Part shown: piece by piece, positions 23,209 to 35,200 of the stretch
Position numbering within the stretch: position 1 is the stretch's first letter
Layout of the letters: each line of letters starts with the position of its first letter
NCBI RefSeq assembly: GCF_026210795.1
Contig: NC_089446.1
Location: 2,447,001 to 2,511,000, forward strand
Length of the DNA stretch: 64,000 nucleotides
Direction of reading: 5' to 3'
Origin: Rhizophagus irregularis
Lineage: Eukaryota > Glomeromycota > Glomeromycetes > Glomerales > Glomeraceae
Position numbers and translations under genes: made by a program
The notes under the pieces: generated by a model
Seen by the model: only the letters and a program-made list of their open reading frames with translations
The model's database searches: none
What the model was told of the DNA's origin: nothing

Positions 23209-24620
23209 TTTAATATTTTCAATAATATAATAAATACATAACAAATGCTATGCTTGAAGATAAATAACACAATAACAGCAATTACTGCAGAATCACCATT
23301 TGTAAAAATTACTTTAGGTAAAACATTATCAACTGATTCTAACATATATTGAAAAATCCATTTATAAGCAACTTGAGTTTCATATTTAATTAAGGTTTGT
23401 TTAACAATTCTCGTTTTGAAATTATTATTAATACAGTCAACTCTGGATATAACGAATCCTTCATTCTAAGAGGTTTAGTTCAGTATATAGTGAATTCGTT
23501 ATATAATATATAAAACTAGTTTTCTTTATAGGTAATTTAGGCCAAATTTGTAATGCTGGCCAAAATTATAATTTCTTTTAACATAAATTTTCAAAAAAAT
23601 TACTAGTAATTCTAGCCAGCACTATAAAATTGGCCTGGACTACTATATAGTCACATGACTGTTCGTTATAGAAAGTATAAAGTTATTATATAGCTGATAT
23701 ATAGGGGCTGGTTAAGTTTAGTTTGGATGCGTTATATAGTGTTTTATTATAAAAGTTCGTTATATCCAGTGAAATTATTTATAAAAAATCAGTTTTGAAA
23801 ATTATAATTCAGTATAGCGAGGTTTCAGTACAAACAGGTTCGTTATAATATAACCAGAGTCGACTGTACAAACAAATAAATTTAATACTATATCATAACA
23901 ATTTGTCTTTACTGTATTATCATAAATAATCACATTATGATATTTTAGCTATAAATCATTATGTTACTTGTTAGCTAGTTATCTAGAAAAGGCCTGTAGT
24001 TCATTATTTGGACCTTCTAAACATGATATAACTATATAATTTTGATCTTTATCATACTACTTCAAAAAATATGATAACATTTCAGCAGCATCAAATTCAT
24101 TATAGATTCATATATCTTTAAACTTACTAATTGCATTATATAAATTCTTCTTTTTAATATGATATTCTGAAAATTTTTTAGTTAGAAAATCATATTGCTG
24201 ATCAGCTTCTAAATGACCAGAAACAGTATAATGCTCAATCTTACTCAAGATAACTTGTAAAAGTTTTAAATTTTTTGGGGCTAAGTCAATAATTTCTGAA
24301 TTACATTGATGATTATGATTATCTGAAAGTTGGGTAAGTTTTATAATATATACTCATTTTCTAAAATAAAAATTAACATGCCATAGATAATTTGTTTCGA
24401 CTGAAACAGTATCACGATGAGTATTAATGTCTTTAACTTTCTTAGTTTAATTTATTCCAAATTTTCAACAGACATATTCTTGGTGTTGAATAATGAACTT
24501 ATCAATAGAATCAAGATTCTTGCGATATTTATTAGTGATAAAATCCTGCTATTTTGCATATGCTTCAACTGCAATATAAACAGAATTCTAATCATTAAAT
24601 AAATTACTAACCTGAAGTTT
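23209..24620 (-). pseudogene. FAR1/MULE transposase pseudogene, split by two insertions
   Basis: Read on the minus strand from 24620 downward, the FAR1-type N-terminus is recognisable: SVYIAVEAYAK, then a TAG, QDFITNKYRKNLDSID and QEYVC followed by TGA where a Trp is usual. Next come DNHNHQC with LAPKNLKLLQVILSKIEHYT and AISKFKDI. The catalytic-core region continues beyond a pogo-like MITE (23434-23866) as WIFQYMLESVDNVLPKVIFT then NGDSAV, the second acidic motif, and a frameshifted YYIIENIK. There it meets the 8.7-kb element. The rest lies at 14300-14461. Many stops show it is long dead. Its former function was excision and reinsertion of a Mutator-like element. Confidence 0.8.
23434..23866. 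mobile_element. 433-bp pogo/Tc1-type MITE with TA duplication
   Basis: The ends are CAGTCAACTCTGGATATAAC and the inverse of CAGTCGACTCTGGTTATATT, flanked by TA on both sides. The repeated CGTTATAxxGAA motif and CAGTCxACTC terminus are typical of pogo/Tigger-like elements. It is inserted in the MULE pseudogene and has no coding capacity. Confidence 0.85.
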
Positions 24621-25601
24621 TATTTCATATATATTATCTTGTTTAGTATTATTTAAAATAATTTCACTATTTATAATTTATATATTATGAGTTAAATTTA
24701 GAAAAAACAAAAAAAAAACAAATGAGTGTAATTATAATGTTACATGAAAAAAAAAGAGAGGAAAGATGGTTAAAAAGTTTAATGAAAGCTTAATTTATTA
24801 TCAATATTATATCAGTATTATATCATATCATATAATTCTGCAGCTATATGTGATACTGCGTATCAATTTTATTAAATTAAAATTAGATTATAAAATAATT
24901 ATTTTTAACTTTTTATTTTATTTTATTTTTTTTAAAAAATAATTATAACAAAATGAATTTATTTAATATATTTCAGAAAGAAATTTCAATTGTAAAAAGA
25001 TTGTAAAATTTTTATAAATAATTATACTAAATAATAAAATTTTAGATTATTAAAAAGATTGTTGATAACTTTCTCTCTAGATGAAGATCATCTAGGATGA
25101 TTTTATTTAGGTAATTTCATTTACAATTAATTTATTAAATTTATTAAATTTAATTAGTATAAATTTTAATATTTCTCATTTTGTAATTTGCATATAAATC
25201 CTCTGTAAATTTTTTAAACTTTTTTAATATTTTTGCATTAAAAATTTATTAATTATCTGAAGCGAAGCGAAGGACAATATATGTCTACGCACTATGAAAA
25301 AAAAATTAATCACATGAGTTTCTCTGTCTGCCACGTGATTGTCATCTAATGAAATCGGCAAATTTTAGTTTTTTGTTCCAGACTTACAATGGTTTCTGTT
25401 TCCTAGTTTTTAATAGATTACATAAATCATTGATTGAAAAAAAATAAACTTATACTATCCAAAATACTAAATTTTTTGATAGAAATAACAAAAAAAATAA
25501 GCTACAATGATAAAGAAAAGAGAATATGTATCAATTTAAATATAAAACTGCTAATGAATAATTATTTTTCGATTTTTTCTAATAAAAATTAAACTTTTCA
25601 A
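24621..25601. other. AT-rich intergenic region
   Basis: No gene is seen. GAAGCGAAGCGAAGG at about 25260 matches, inverted, GCTTCGCTTCGGATAAT at 9791, and may be the end of a dispersed element. Confidence 0.45.
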
Positions 25602-26700
25602 TAATTAAACTGTTTTATGCTTGATAAAAATCTTTATGAAATTGAACAAAATTTGATTTAAAAATACTTTTTAATTTCTTTTGAATATTTTGAACAATAT
25701 GATAAATACAAATAAAATACACTATTATATCAAAAACATTCTTAATAACTCGAAACATAGCAGATTTTCCATCAGTATATATTGAATATAGCATAATATT
25801 TCTAGTAGCAATTTTAATATTTTCATAAATCCATTTAAATGTTGTCTCAGTTTCATCATCAACTAGAGTATATACAACCAATCTAATATAATTATCATAG
25901 TTAATACAAATAATAATATTTAAGGTCAAATTATAGCAATTTTTTTAATATGTTGAATCATTAATTACAACATTATGATAACATAACTAGAATTGTTTTT
26001 ATGTTGAAGACATCTAAAATATTGAAGTAAGTTTTTCATTTGTTTCATCAAAACAAGTTTGATAATACCATTCTGGATTTTAGTTTGATATTCTTTTAAT
26101 AAATTAAGCAAATTTGTTACATTATATTGTAATACAATAGGTGTTAAAGTTTGCATTTTTGAATAAAATTATAAAGTGTTTCAAAATATATATACTGTTG
26201 TGAATTCTTTACTTGCAGCAAATTTTAAATAATTTTAGTACTAATTAAAGATTCACTATATGTTATATATAAAATTTTATATCAGCCTTTATTTCTTCAG
26301 AAAACTATCAGTATTTTGTTAAAGTTTTATATATTAATAAATTCAATGAATAATTATAATCATTATTATATGAAGTTACATAAATTGCAGAAGATATTTT
26401 ATTTCAATTTAAACTAACTTTTTAGAGACATCTAATTGAATTTAAAGTATATTGACATTACTTTGATAAATTAGTCACTTTATTTGTTTATAATTATCTG
26501 AAAAAATACATAAATAAGTTCTTTTAATAAGGCATTATAAACTATTCTTTAAAGTAATATAATCTTCTCTGCATTTTCTATAGCAAAACTTTTTGATAGT
26601 GTATATTTATTAAAAAATCTATTAACTTTTTTCCATAAATCAAATTCTTTACTAATATTCAATACTTGTTTCTCATTTTCATTTTCTAATCCACTTTTAT
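25602..26700 (-). pseudogene. Second FAR1/MULE transposase pseudogene
   Basis: A degenerate FAR1-like segment (about 26300-26700, with YNNDYNYSLNLLIYKTLTKY and EEIKADIKFYI) is followed by MQTLTPIVLQYNVTNLLNLL, then the core LTLNIIICINYDNYIRLVVY, DDETETTFKWIYENIK, IYTDGKSAMFRVI (acidic catalytic residue present) and CIYHIVQNIQKKLKS. One clean in-frame TAA at 25945-25947 sits where the codon is probably CAA. The homology stops just after FYQA at 25615, short of the family C-terminus. It is better preserved than the copy at 23.2-24.6 kb and belongs to a different subgroup, judging by the core sequence. Confidence 0.8.
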
Positions 26701-26810
26701 AATTTTCATAATTGTTATTACCAGAGCTATATATAATAAAAAAAACTTAAAACAATATATATATATAAATAAAATTTTCAGTTAGTATAATAATTGATAG
26801 TTATTTTCTA

Positions 26811-26936
26811 ACCTTAATCTTAACCTTAATCCTAATCTTAATCTTAACATTAATTTTTTATTCTAACTTTAACTAACCCTAATTTTAACCTTAATTCTAA
26901 CCTTAACCCTAATCTTAATTTATCCTAACTTTAATT
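26811..26936 (-). repeat. Degenerate interstitial telomere-like repeats (CCCTAA type)
   Basis: About 20 hexamer-like units of the CCTTAA/CCCTAA/TCTTAA type run in register-broken succession, including a perfect AACCCTAA. The G-rich strand is on the minus strand. It looks like an old internal telomeric tract. Confidence 0.75.
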
Positions 26937-27344
26937 AATTAAAACCAAAAAAAAATCTCTAAAATTAAACAAATAAGAAGCATATTTATATCAAATTTCT
27001 GATTAAATATTAAAGGATAGTAGTATAAAAATGAATAAAATAAGTAAAAAAAGTGTATTATATATTCTTTTTCATGTAATTTTATAAGAGTAAATAAAAT
27101 AAATAAATCAATAATAAAAATAAATAAGTAATAGAATAAATGTGATAAATGAAATGGAAAATGTAAATGAAACAAATAAAATGAAAGAAAAAAAGTATGA
27201 GAAAGGTATGAGAAAAAGATTTTAAAAGCTAATATATTATAAAAATAATCTAAATATATGACATGTAATCATATTACATAAATTTTATTAAACAGATGAT
27301 TATAATAACTAATGGTTAATTATAGTTATTACCTTTTTTAATAC
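26937..27344. other. AT-rich spacer, no gene
   Basis: The only open frame (about 26939-27175, minus) is a Phe/Leu/Ile-rich translation of AAATAAAT-type simple sequence. Confidence 0.5.
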
Positions 27345-28086
27345 ATATTCGCTGATTCACAGAATTTACCGATCATTAGTTATGTGGTGCAGTACCGATT
27401 AAAATCGATCAAAATCTGTTCTTACATAAGAAAAAATGTCAAAAAATATATAAAAAAACTTTTAAGACCTTTCCCAAAATATTTACCTCTTTAACCTGAA
27501 GCTAGTAAAAGAAGTTTCTAGAAAAAAAAGGAAAAAATATTATAAAGTTAGTTTATTAAAAAAATAAAAAGAAAAACTTTACAAAATTCAGAATATTTAA
27601 TAATTTAACGAAAAAAAATTAACTGAAAAATAATTAATAATAAATATCAAATAAATTTTAATTAAACAACTAATCAATACATAATCTAAATTTGCTAAAA
27701 TATTGTTATTAATATTTGAGTTATTTATTTATTAAAAGATTTTTTTTGAATAATTTTGCTTTCTAAATAAATTTTTTCTATAAACTATAAAAAAAAAATA
27801 AAAAACAGCTCTAAGTTATATCTAATATAATATAATTACTAATATACTTGCAAAAATTCTTAACTTACTTGATGTAAAAACTGGTTGAAAAGTTGATAGG
27901 GAAGTTGATGGGGAGTTTAATAGAAAGTTTACAAAAGAAAAAAATTTTTTAACGCTACTTTTTGTTGAAGTAATTTCTTGATATTTGTCATATGATCATG
28001 TAATACAAGTGTGATCATTTTTGCAAAACTTAATTTATCTAATTTTTATTAAATTATTGTCAAATTCCTTAATTTAGACAAATTTT
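27345..28086. mobile_element. Element X copy 2, interrupted by the Plavaka-like element
   Basis: The left end, ATATTCGCTGATTCACAGAA, matches the ends of copy 1 at 16121-17245. The interior GGTTGAAAAGTTGAT repeats and the CATATGATCATGTAATACA stretch match 17010-17160. The right terminal segment is missing here but reappears at 37738-37767 (TTAATTTCACAGATCGGTGG), after the 9.65-kb insertion. Copy 2 is therefore older than the insertion. Confidence 0.6.
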
Positions 28087-28560
28087 CATCAGGAAATTAT
28101 ATAGTGCGAAAAGTTGTGCAAGTTTACACATCATAATATTTCGTAAGCTTCCAGACCCGCTGCAAGTTTGCATAAGCGTAATATTTTGTAACTTTTTAAA
28201 ATATTTCGAAATATTACGATATGCAAAGCTTCATAATTTTACGATTTGTAATATTCTGTAATTTTGCAGTTCGCAATATTTCGTAATTTTACATAATATT
28301 TTGTAAGTTTTCAGACCCGCCGCAAGTTTGCGTAAGCGTAATATTTTGTAACTTTTTAAAATATTTCGAAATATTACTGTATGCAAAGCTTCATAATTTT
28401 ACGATTCATAATATTCTGTAATTTTACTGCGTAATACTTCGCAACTTTTTAAAATATTTCGAAATTCTATGATGCGTAATGCTCCATAATTTGACGATTC
28501 GTAATATTCTGTGATTTTACACAACTTAATATTTTGTAATATTTCAAAATATTTTGATAA
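28087..28560 (+). repeat. Left terminal and subterminal repeats of the Plavaka-like element
   Basis: A unit of about 160 bp, recognised by CAGACCCGCCGCAAGTTTGC, repeats two and a half times from 28151. It is packed with CGTAATATTTTGTAA and AAATATTTCGAAATATT motifs that also make up the right-hand array. Confidence 0.8.
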
Positions 28561-29340
28561 ATAATACTTCATTTTCTGTACTATAAGTTTATATAATGTA
28601 TGTTTTATTAGATATAATTTTATTAAACCATAAAAAATTACAAGTATTTATTAATATATACAGAATACATAAAAGTAAAAAAAAGAAAGAGTAGAGTAAC
28701 AATATTATTAGACGTAAAAAGAAGAGAAACAGCTATAGTAACGTTAGTATTAGATATAAAAATAAAAGAAATATTGTTATTATTGTTAGTATTAAGGTAA
28801 AAAGAGTTAAAGAAACAGTAAAAGGAGTAAAAGAAACATGGATATTATCGTTAGTATTAAAGTACAAGTAAAAAGAAATAAAGGAAACGTAGATAGTATT
28901 GTTAGTATTACGACATAAAGTAACAAAGAGGTAAAAAAAAAAACGCGTTAATATTAAAATAATTAGTATTAATAAATAAATATTTCTATACCTGCAAAGT
29001 AATTGAACAAAGGAATAAAGAAATAAAGAGAAAGGAAAAAATAAACATGTTGTTAGTATTGTTAGTATCGTTAGTATTAAAGTACAAGTAAAAAGGAATA
29101 AAGGAAACATGGATATTATTGTTAGTATTACGATACAAAATAACAAAGAGGTAAAAAAAAATGAAAATAATTAGTATTAATAAACAAATATTTCTATACC
29201 TGCAAAGCAATAAATTATGAAATATATGTAAATATATTGTATATAATTAAAGAAATAATAGAAAGAAGAGACAAAAAAATTAAAAATATTGAACAAAAGA
29301 ATAAAGAAATAAGAAACAAAAATAAATAAGACAAAAACGT
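28561..29340. repeat. Degenerate GTTAGTATTA-rich tandem stretch
   Basis: Phrases such as ATTGTTAGTATTA, AAAGTACAAGTAAAAAG and AACAAAGAGGTAAAAAAA recur with changing spacing between about 28690 and 29200. Minus-strand open frames over it (28733-29210) are Leu/Phe/Thr-rich repeat translations, not supported as genes. Confidence 0.6.
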
Positions 29341-29660
29341 GTGCATGATTAAATGATTAAATGATTAAATCACATGCAAGGATCAGCCTAATTTTGATTG
29401 GCCAGAAAATACGATATCGTAAAATTATGGAAATCCGCATTTTAAAAAATCACAGAAATTGTATATGCACAATTACTAAATATCATCTCCTCGTGATAAA
29501 TTAAAAATTATCAACACAAATTCAACACAAATTTAACAAATTTAACGAAATTTGGCCAAAATTAACAAATTTTTACCAGAATTATCAACACAAATTGAAC
29601 ACAAATTGAACACAAATTTCAGCCACGATTTATTTATGTCACACCCGTGTTGTTAAGAAT
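29341..29660 (+). repeat. Inner inverted repeat, left arm
   Basis: From TTACTAAATATCATC to ACACCCGTGTTGTTAA this arm is the inverse of 35385-35595, about 90 percent alike by eye. Weaker complementarity extends outward to about 29341, against 35960. It holds repeated ACACAAATTGAAC units. It directly precedes the 3' end of the accessory gene. Confidence 0.85.
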
Positions 29661-29742
29661 TAATAACCATTTTATTTATTAAAACTATATTAATTATGAT
29701 AAAAAAAATGCTATTACGTGTGATATATATAAAAAATAATAT

Positions 29743-31129
29743 TTATTTCTTATGCAACCCATAATTCTCTAATAAACTATTTACATACCGACCTTCCTCC
29801 TCCGTGTTATAAGAGTCAATAGAAAGTATATCATCGTCAGCTATGCAATCGTTAGCCGCACTATCGTTGGCCGCACCATCGTTAGGCCTACCATCGTTAG
29901 TCGCACCATCGTCAGCCGCACCTGCTCCATCGTCAGCTGCTCCATCACCACCATCATCTACATTATTACCATCATGAGAATCGTCATCCAAATGTGTAAA
30001 TTTATCCCTATTTTCCAACTTTTGCTAAAAATCAATAAATAAATAAATAACTGTAATTCAAATAATTCACATTTTGCAAATTGTAAATTAAAAACTTACT
30101 AAGTTGTTGATTATCTTCGACTTCATTATACTTTCGCTCATTTGAATGTTTTAATTATTAGGATTTAAGTACGTTTCACATATGCTAATCGCATACGCTA
30201 TTTGTGTTTTTGAGGGATTTTTATTTTCTTTTCGCAACTTATCAATTATCAGCGACATATATATCGTAGATTACCCATCTTTAACCTTTTTAAATAGGTT
30301 GTTGTAACATCTTTTCACCTCCGCTTTACTCTTCCATTCCTGAATCTTTGACGGACTAGCCTGAGTGTTAATAGACGGTAATTTATGCCCAGTCACTTCG
30401 AAAACAGAATACATAACGTCTTTGACTCTAGACGTGAACGTCCCTCGTATGCTTCTATGTTGTTGTACTAACTATTAAAAAAAAATGTTAGTATGAAATT
30501 TAATAAAATTCATAATTGCTTTAACTTACAGTCGGGGCAATTTTTTTTTCAAAAAAAATAATCCATTGATTTTTTTTGAACTGGCGCATAAATTCCAGAT
30601 TTTCGTCTTTTAAATATTTTTCGGTAGCGAGTTTGTACTCGTCTTGCGAAGGATAAACAAAATTTTCAAATAAAATTTTCGACACCTTCTTAACGAGCTC
30701 CTAATCAAACGAGGTTAGCATTTCAGGTTTACATTAAATAATATTCATCTTTATTACCTTTACATACTCCGGATCTATTGTATTATTATTATTTTTGTTA
30801 TTATCGTTGAGCTTTTTTTCTATGCTTGAGAGACGGGTTTCGAGATTTTTTTGTTTAGTGATAAGAACTTCAAGCTTAGAAATTATCTGCGAATTGGTTC
30901 TTAATAGTTTTTCTATTGCTTTTTTATTAACTTTAACAATAAAATATAATTTAACTATATATTATATAATTTCTTTTATAAAGAATATGATACATATCAT
31001 GTCATATATACCATCAACGCTATCATCGGATATTCTCACTCGCTTCTCAGCTTCGCTACCCTCAGTACTATGTTTTGAAAATCTTTCATTATCGTCAATT
31101 CTTCGTTTCTCACCACGCTTTGTAGCCAT
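29743..31129 (-). pseudogene. Five-exon accessory gene of the Plavaka-like element, two stops
   Basis: Start at 31129; exons 31129-31012, 30930-30758, 30700-30530, 30471-30100 and 30024-29743. All four introns are GT-AG and phases agree throughout, giving about 371 codons. The N-terminus (MATKRGEKRRIDDNERFSKH) is basic. Exon 2 is a coiled-coil-like helix (LLRTNSQIISKLEVLITKQK). Exons 3-4 are a helical domain with LVKKVSKILFENFVYPSQDE and GTFTSRVKDVMYSVFEVTGH. Exon 5 is acidic with DDGAA/NDGAA repeats. In-frame TAA codons at 30271-30273 and 30151-30153 disable it. I recognise no domain. It is divergent from the transposase and ends just inside the inner repeat, so it is probably a transposon accessory protein, possibly nuclear. 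Confidence 0.7.
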
Positions 31130-32252
31130 TATGATAATAAATTTGAAATGAAAATATGAGAAACTGAAAAGGAGGAAATATATGAGAAAAAGGAGGAAAT
31201 ATATGAGAAAAAAGAGGAAATATATGAGAAAAAGGTGAACTAGAAAATTTGAAAAGGATGAGAAAAAAGGGGAAATACATGAATCAGAAATTCAGAAAAA
31301 GGAGGCAAGCTGTCATATAGTAATTTCCGCCATTCTATACTAAAAAAAAAAAACTTGCGAAATATTGCAAAAAATGGATGAACTAATGCGAAATATTACG
31401 AAAAATGAATGTACTAATGCAAAAATTTTGCATCGTGATATTACGAAAAAATATTGTAACACTTTCATAAGAGAACTTTAAAAAAAAACTCTCGTAAAAG
31501 CACATAGTACAATCGAAATATTAATCAAATCCAATTTATAAAAAAATAACATGTTACACATGTTGGGGCTTTTATGCATGGAAAAAAAAAGTTGCAGCCA
31601 GTGAACTCATTTGGCTGATCAGATTGATAGTGATCTTGAGCGCTTATAACTTGATTATCGCATAAATTTGTGGCTGATCATCCGTCCATTATTGTAAAAG
31701 TGATTTGCCGTGTTAAGCCAATAAATTTGCGGCTGATTATCAGATGATTAGCCGATTAAATAAGCCATCCGAATTCTTACAGCCCGTTACAGCAAATTCA
31801 AAATATGCGAAACACTCAGCACTTTAACTGTCAGATTCACTTGGCAGGTTGCCGGCAAATTGAAATAGTAAATAAAATAATAAACAATATTTATATGGTA
31901 CATCATAGACTTGTTACATTTATTTTTAGATTTGCCAACCCACGAACTCGGCAAGTTCCTGACAGCAAAATTGCTGAGTGTTTCGCATATTTTAAATTTT
32001 GCTATAATGCGTAAAATTGCGAATGATTCCACGATATTAGCCACCAGATTCTTACAGCCAGTTCCATTCATTAATGCGTAAATTTGCGTAGTCGTGTTTA
32101 TTCAAATAACTCAATCAATTGTAATCCATTCAATTAATTCATTAAATTTTTACAATGAATTTGCAATATAATTTTATTAGCACACATAATCTCATATAAA
32201 TTAAATAGTGAATTGATACTTTTCAACAAATTTGACGCGTTAATTTAGTAAC
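31130..32252. promoter_or_regulatory. Bidirectional promoter region between accessory gene and transposase
   Basis: This 1.1-kb stretch separates the two divergent starts. It contains three units of GGAGGAAATATATGAGAAAAA at about 31170-31230, several TGCGAAATATT motifs like those of the terminal arrays (31350-31450), and an inverted-repeat insertion at 31792-32002. No obvious TATA box can be singled out in such AT-rich DNA. Confidence 0.45.
31792..32002. mobile_element. ~210-bp inverted-repeat insertion in the promoter region
   Basis: GCAAATTCAAAATATGCGAA then ACACTCAGCA on the left matches the inverse of the right end at 31970-32002. Complementarity continues imperfectly inward as CTGTCAG and TTGCCGGC-like pieces. 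A direct ATTCTTACAGCC repeat lies about 20-45 bp outside each end (31772 and 32048). No coding capacity. Confidence 0.65.
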
Positions 32253-35200
32253 ATGAGTTTCAAATGCCCCCTTTGTATGTGAATATTCAGTCAACGCTTT
32301 GCATATACTCAACACGCCCAAAAATGCTTAAAAAATGTAGAAGTAGAAGTAGAAGATGATGATGATAATAATGATAGTGAAAAATATAGCAGTAAAATGG
32401 ATACAAGAAGTGATCTAAGTAGTGAATATGAAAATGATAAAGTTGAGGTAATTATGTTATTCCAGATTATTCTTTTTAAAGAAAAAGCTCAATAATTATG
32501 TTATTCCAGATTATTCTTTTTAAAGAAAAAGCTCAAATTATACTAACTCATTTTGGTTTATAATTTTAGGTGGATGATGATAATAATGTACAAAATATGT
32601 CATTTGACAGTATTGGAAGTGCAATATCAGTGATGAGCCTTGAAAATAGTAACTTTGAAAATATATTAGATTCATCTGAAGACCCTGAAATTTTTGAAGA
32701 ACCCAAAAATCTCAATACCAAAACTTGCACAGAATTTCCTAATGATGCTTATAAAGATCTAATGTTATTAGTAACGAAATATAAAATAAACAATAAAGGT
32801 GGTAATGAAATAATACGTTTTTTTAATAAACATTCAAATCTTACAGAATCACCATTACCAAAAAATATTGAACAGGGACGAGCATTTATGAATAATATGA
32901 AGTTTTCTAATTTAGAATTTAGTAAAGTTCTTATAACAAAACATAAGGATAAAGATTATTTTCTTTATTATCAAAACTTAATACAGTGCATCAAAAATAT
33001 CTTAACTGTTCCTGACATAACACAAAATTTTGCGCTATCTTACGAAAACTATGAGGTAAATAGTAAATATTAGTTAATTCAATAATTTAAATAATATTTA
33101 TTTTAATTTATTTATATTATTTTATAGTATAATAGAGAAAGTATTTACAGTGAACAAAACACTGGAAAATGGTAGAAAACTACGCAAGAATCCTTACCTA
33201 CTGGTTCCAAATTATTATCAATTATTTTATATTCAGATGCAACAACTACAGATACATTAGGAAAAAGTCAATTGCATCCAATATATATTTCATTAGGCAA
33301 TAACCCAATATGGCGTCGTAATAAACAGGATGCAAAGCAACTTTTGGGATATTTACCAATTTTAGAAGCTGCAAATAAAGATCTGATTCGTAATACCTTT
33401 CATAAATCTTTACGTCATTTACTAGAACCAATTATTTTATTAAAAAATGGTATAGACCTTTTTATAAATAATGAAAATACCTGGTTTTATCCTAGAGTTT
33501 CAACTATTATTGCAGATTGGCCAGAAGCCGCAAGTTTTTGTTTAGTTTATAAATCCTCCAATTCAAGCCTTCCATGTCACTCCTGTTTAATTAAAAGGGA
33601 CAATCTTGCAAATATAAACTTATCGGTTAATGATGTAATACTAAGAACTCATGATGAAATGCGTAAATATTTTGAAAATGATACACAAAAATCTGTTTGC
33701 ATAGAATTTGTACCTAATTTTTTTTGGGATTTGCCGTAAGTATGCAAAAGTAGAAATAATTATAATAACATATATATATATTAATTATAAATATTTATAT
33801 TATCAAGGAATATAAATATCTACTTGGCTACTGTTCCTGACAGAATGCATCATTTAGATTTGGGTTTATTTCGTTATCAAATTATCTTCACGTGCGATAT
33901 CTTAAAATTGCAACATGTTAATGGTAATAAATTAGTTGAAGAAGTAGATCGCTGTCTAGCAGCAATTCCACGTTTTCCCGCCATTAAAATTTTTTCCAAT
34001 GGATTGCAGTCAATTGCAAGATTAACTGCTAATGAATATCGAAGTTTGATGAAAGTCATGATATTTGTTATTGATAATTTATATGATGAAAATAATAACG
34101 AAGTAGATAATTTTGTAAATAATAATGATCTTGCGAAATTGTACGAATATTGGAATGAAATGTATATTTTAAGTAGATATGAAGAATTTAGTGAAAGTGA
34201 CTTGGAGAAATTTAATGTATGTATTAAAATTTTAGTAAAATCGAAAATTTAAATTAAATAAATTAAATTAACATTTAAATTTTAGGATGCAATACATAGA
34301 TGGGCGCGGATATTTGTCAAGGCTTTTAAATTTGTTTCTCCTTCCAATTTGAAGTTGCCTAAATTGCATTCATGAGTTTATCACATTATTGACTCAATAC
34401 GATCTTATGGCGCAATAAATGGCTATACCACAGAAACTTACGAAAGTCTTCACAAATATTTCGTTAAAATACCCTACCGAATTAGCAATAAAAAAGATGT
34501 CGAACCTCAGCTTTTACGAACTGTAAGTATTTGGAAATTTATTTATTGTATATATTTATTATATAACTTAAGATGGAAATTAAATTAATAGATAAAACGT
34601 CAAGCAATATCTATTAGAATGTCTCAACATTCCGTGAATCCGGCAAAAATACCTCGCACTTGTAAATTTTCTGCAAAACTCTTTGATTTCTCTTTACAAG
34701 ATGCAAATACATTTTTTAATGAAAAAAAAGATTCCGTAGACAATAAAATGCAGACCGGTTTTGCTAGATTTATAAGTTGTCTGGATTCATATCTAGATTT
34801 ACTTGATGGTTTCACAATTATTGGTGAAACCCGAATAAACATATACGGATCGGTAATACTGGAAAATGGTGCCATAATGCATGCCACAAACAGGTATCAT
34901 AATAAAGTATGGTTTAGCGACATAGCTATTTCAATGGATTCTGAAGAATCAAATGATTATATATCAGACAAAGGACTTTGTTATGGACAGGTATTTTTCC
35001 AATTTATGTAATAATTTATTATAAAGTATTAATAAATATTTATTATTTATAGGCCTTATTGTTAGCAGAAGTATTAACAGACCCACCGCTAAATCTCGCA
35101 TTAATTCAATGGTACGATTTTAAATCTAAAAGGAACCCATATTTATATGGATGTCTACTCACTTAAAATTGATAGAATTATATAACTTTGTAGCTATAGA

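Noticed and set aside
26811-26936. True telomere or assembly end
   Set aside because: The hexamers are heavily mutated and ordinary sequence continues on both sides, so only an interstitial tract is supported.
28733-29210. Hydrophobic open frames that look like membrane proteins
   Set aside because: They read through a degenerate tandem A/T repeat; Leu/Phe/Thr bias follows from composition.
31805-32071. Overlapping open frames on both strands
   Set aside because: They run through the arms of the inverted-repeat insertion between the two divergent genes.
34624-34887. Minus-strand open frame over transposase exon 6
   Set aside because: Opposite-strand shadow of an exon that fits the transposase in phase and family pattern.
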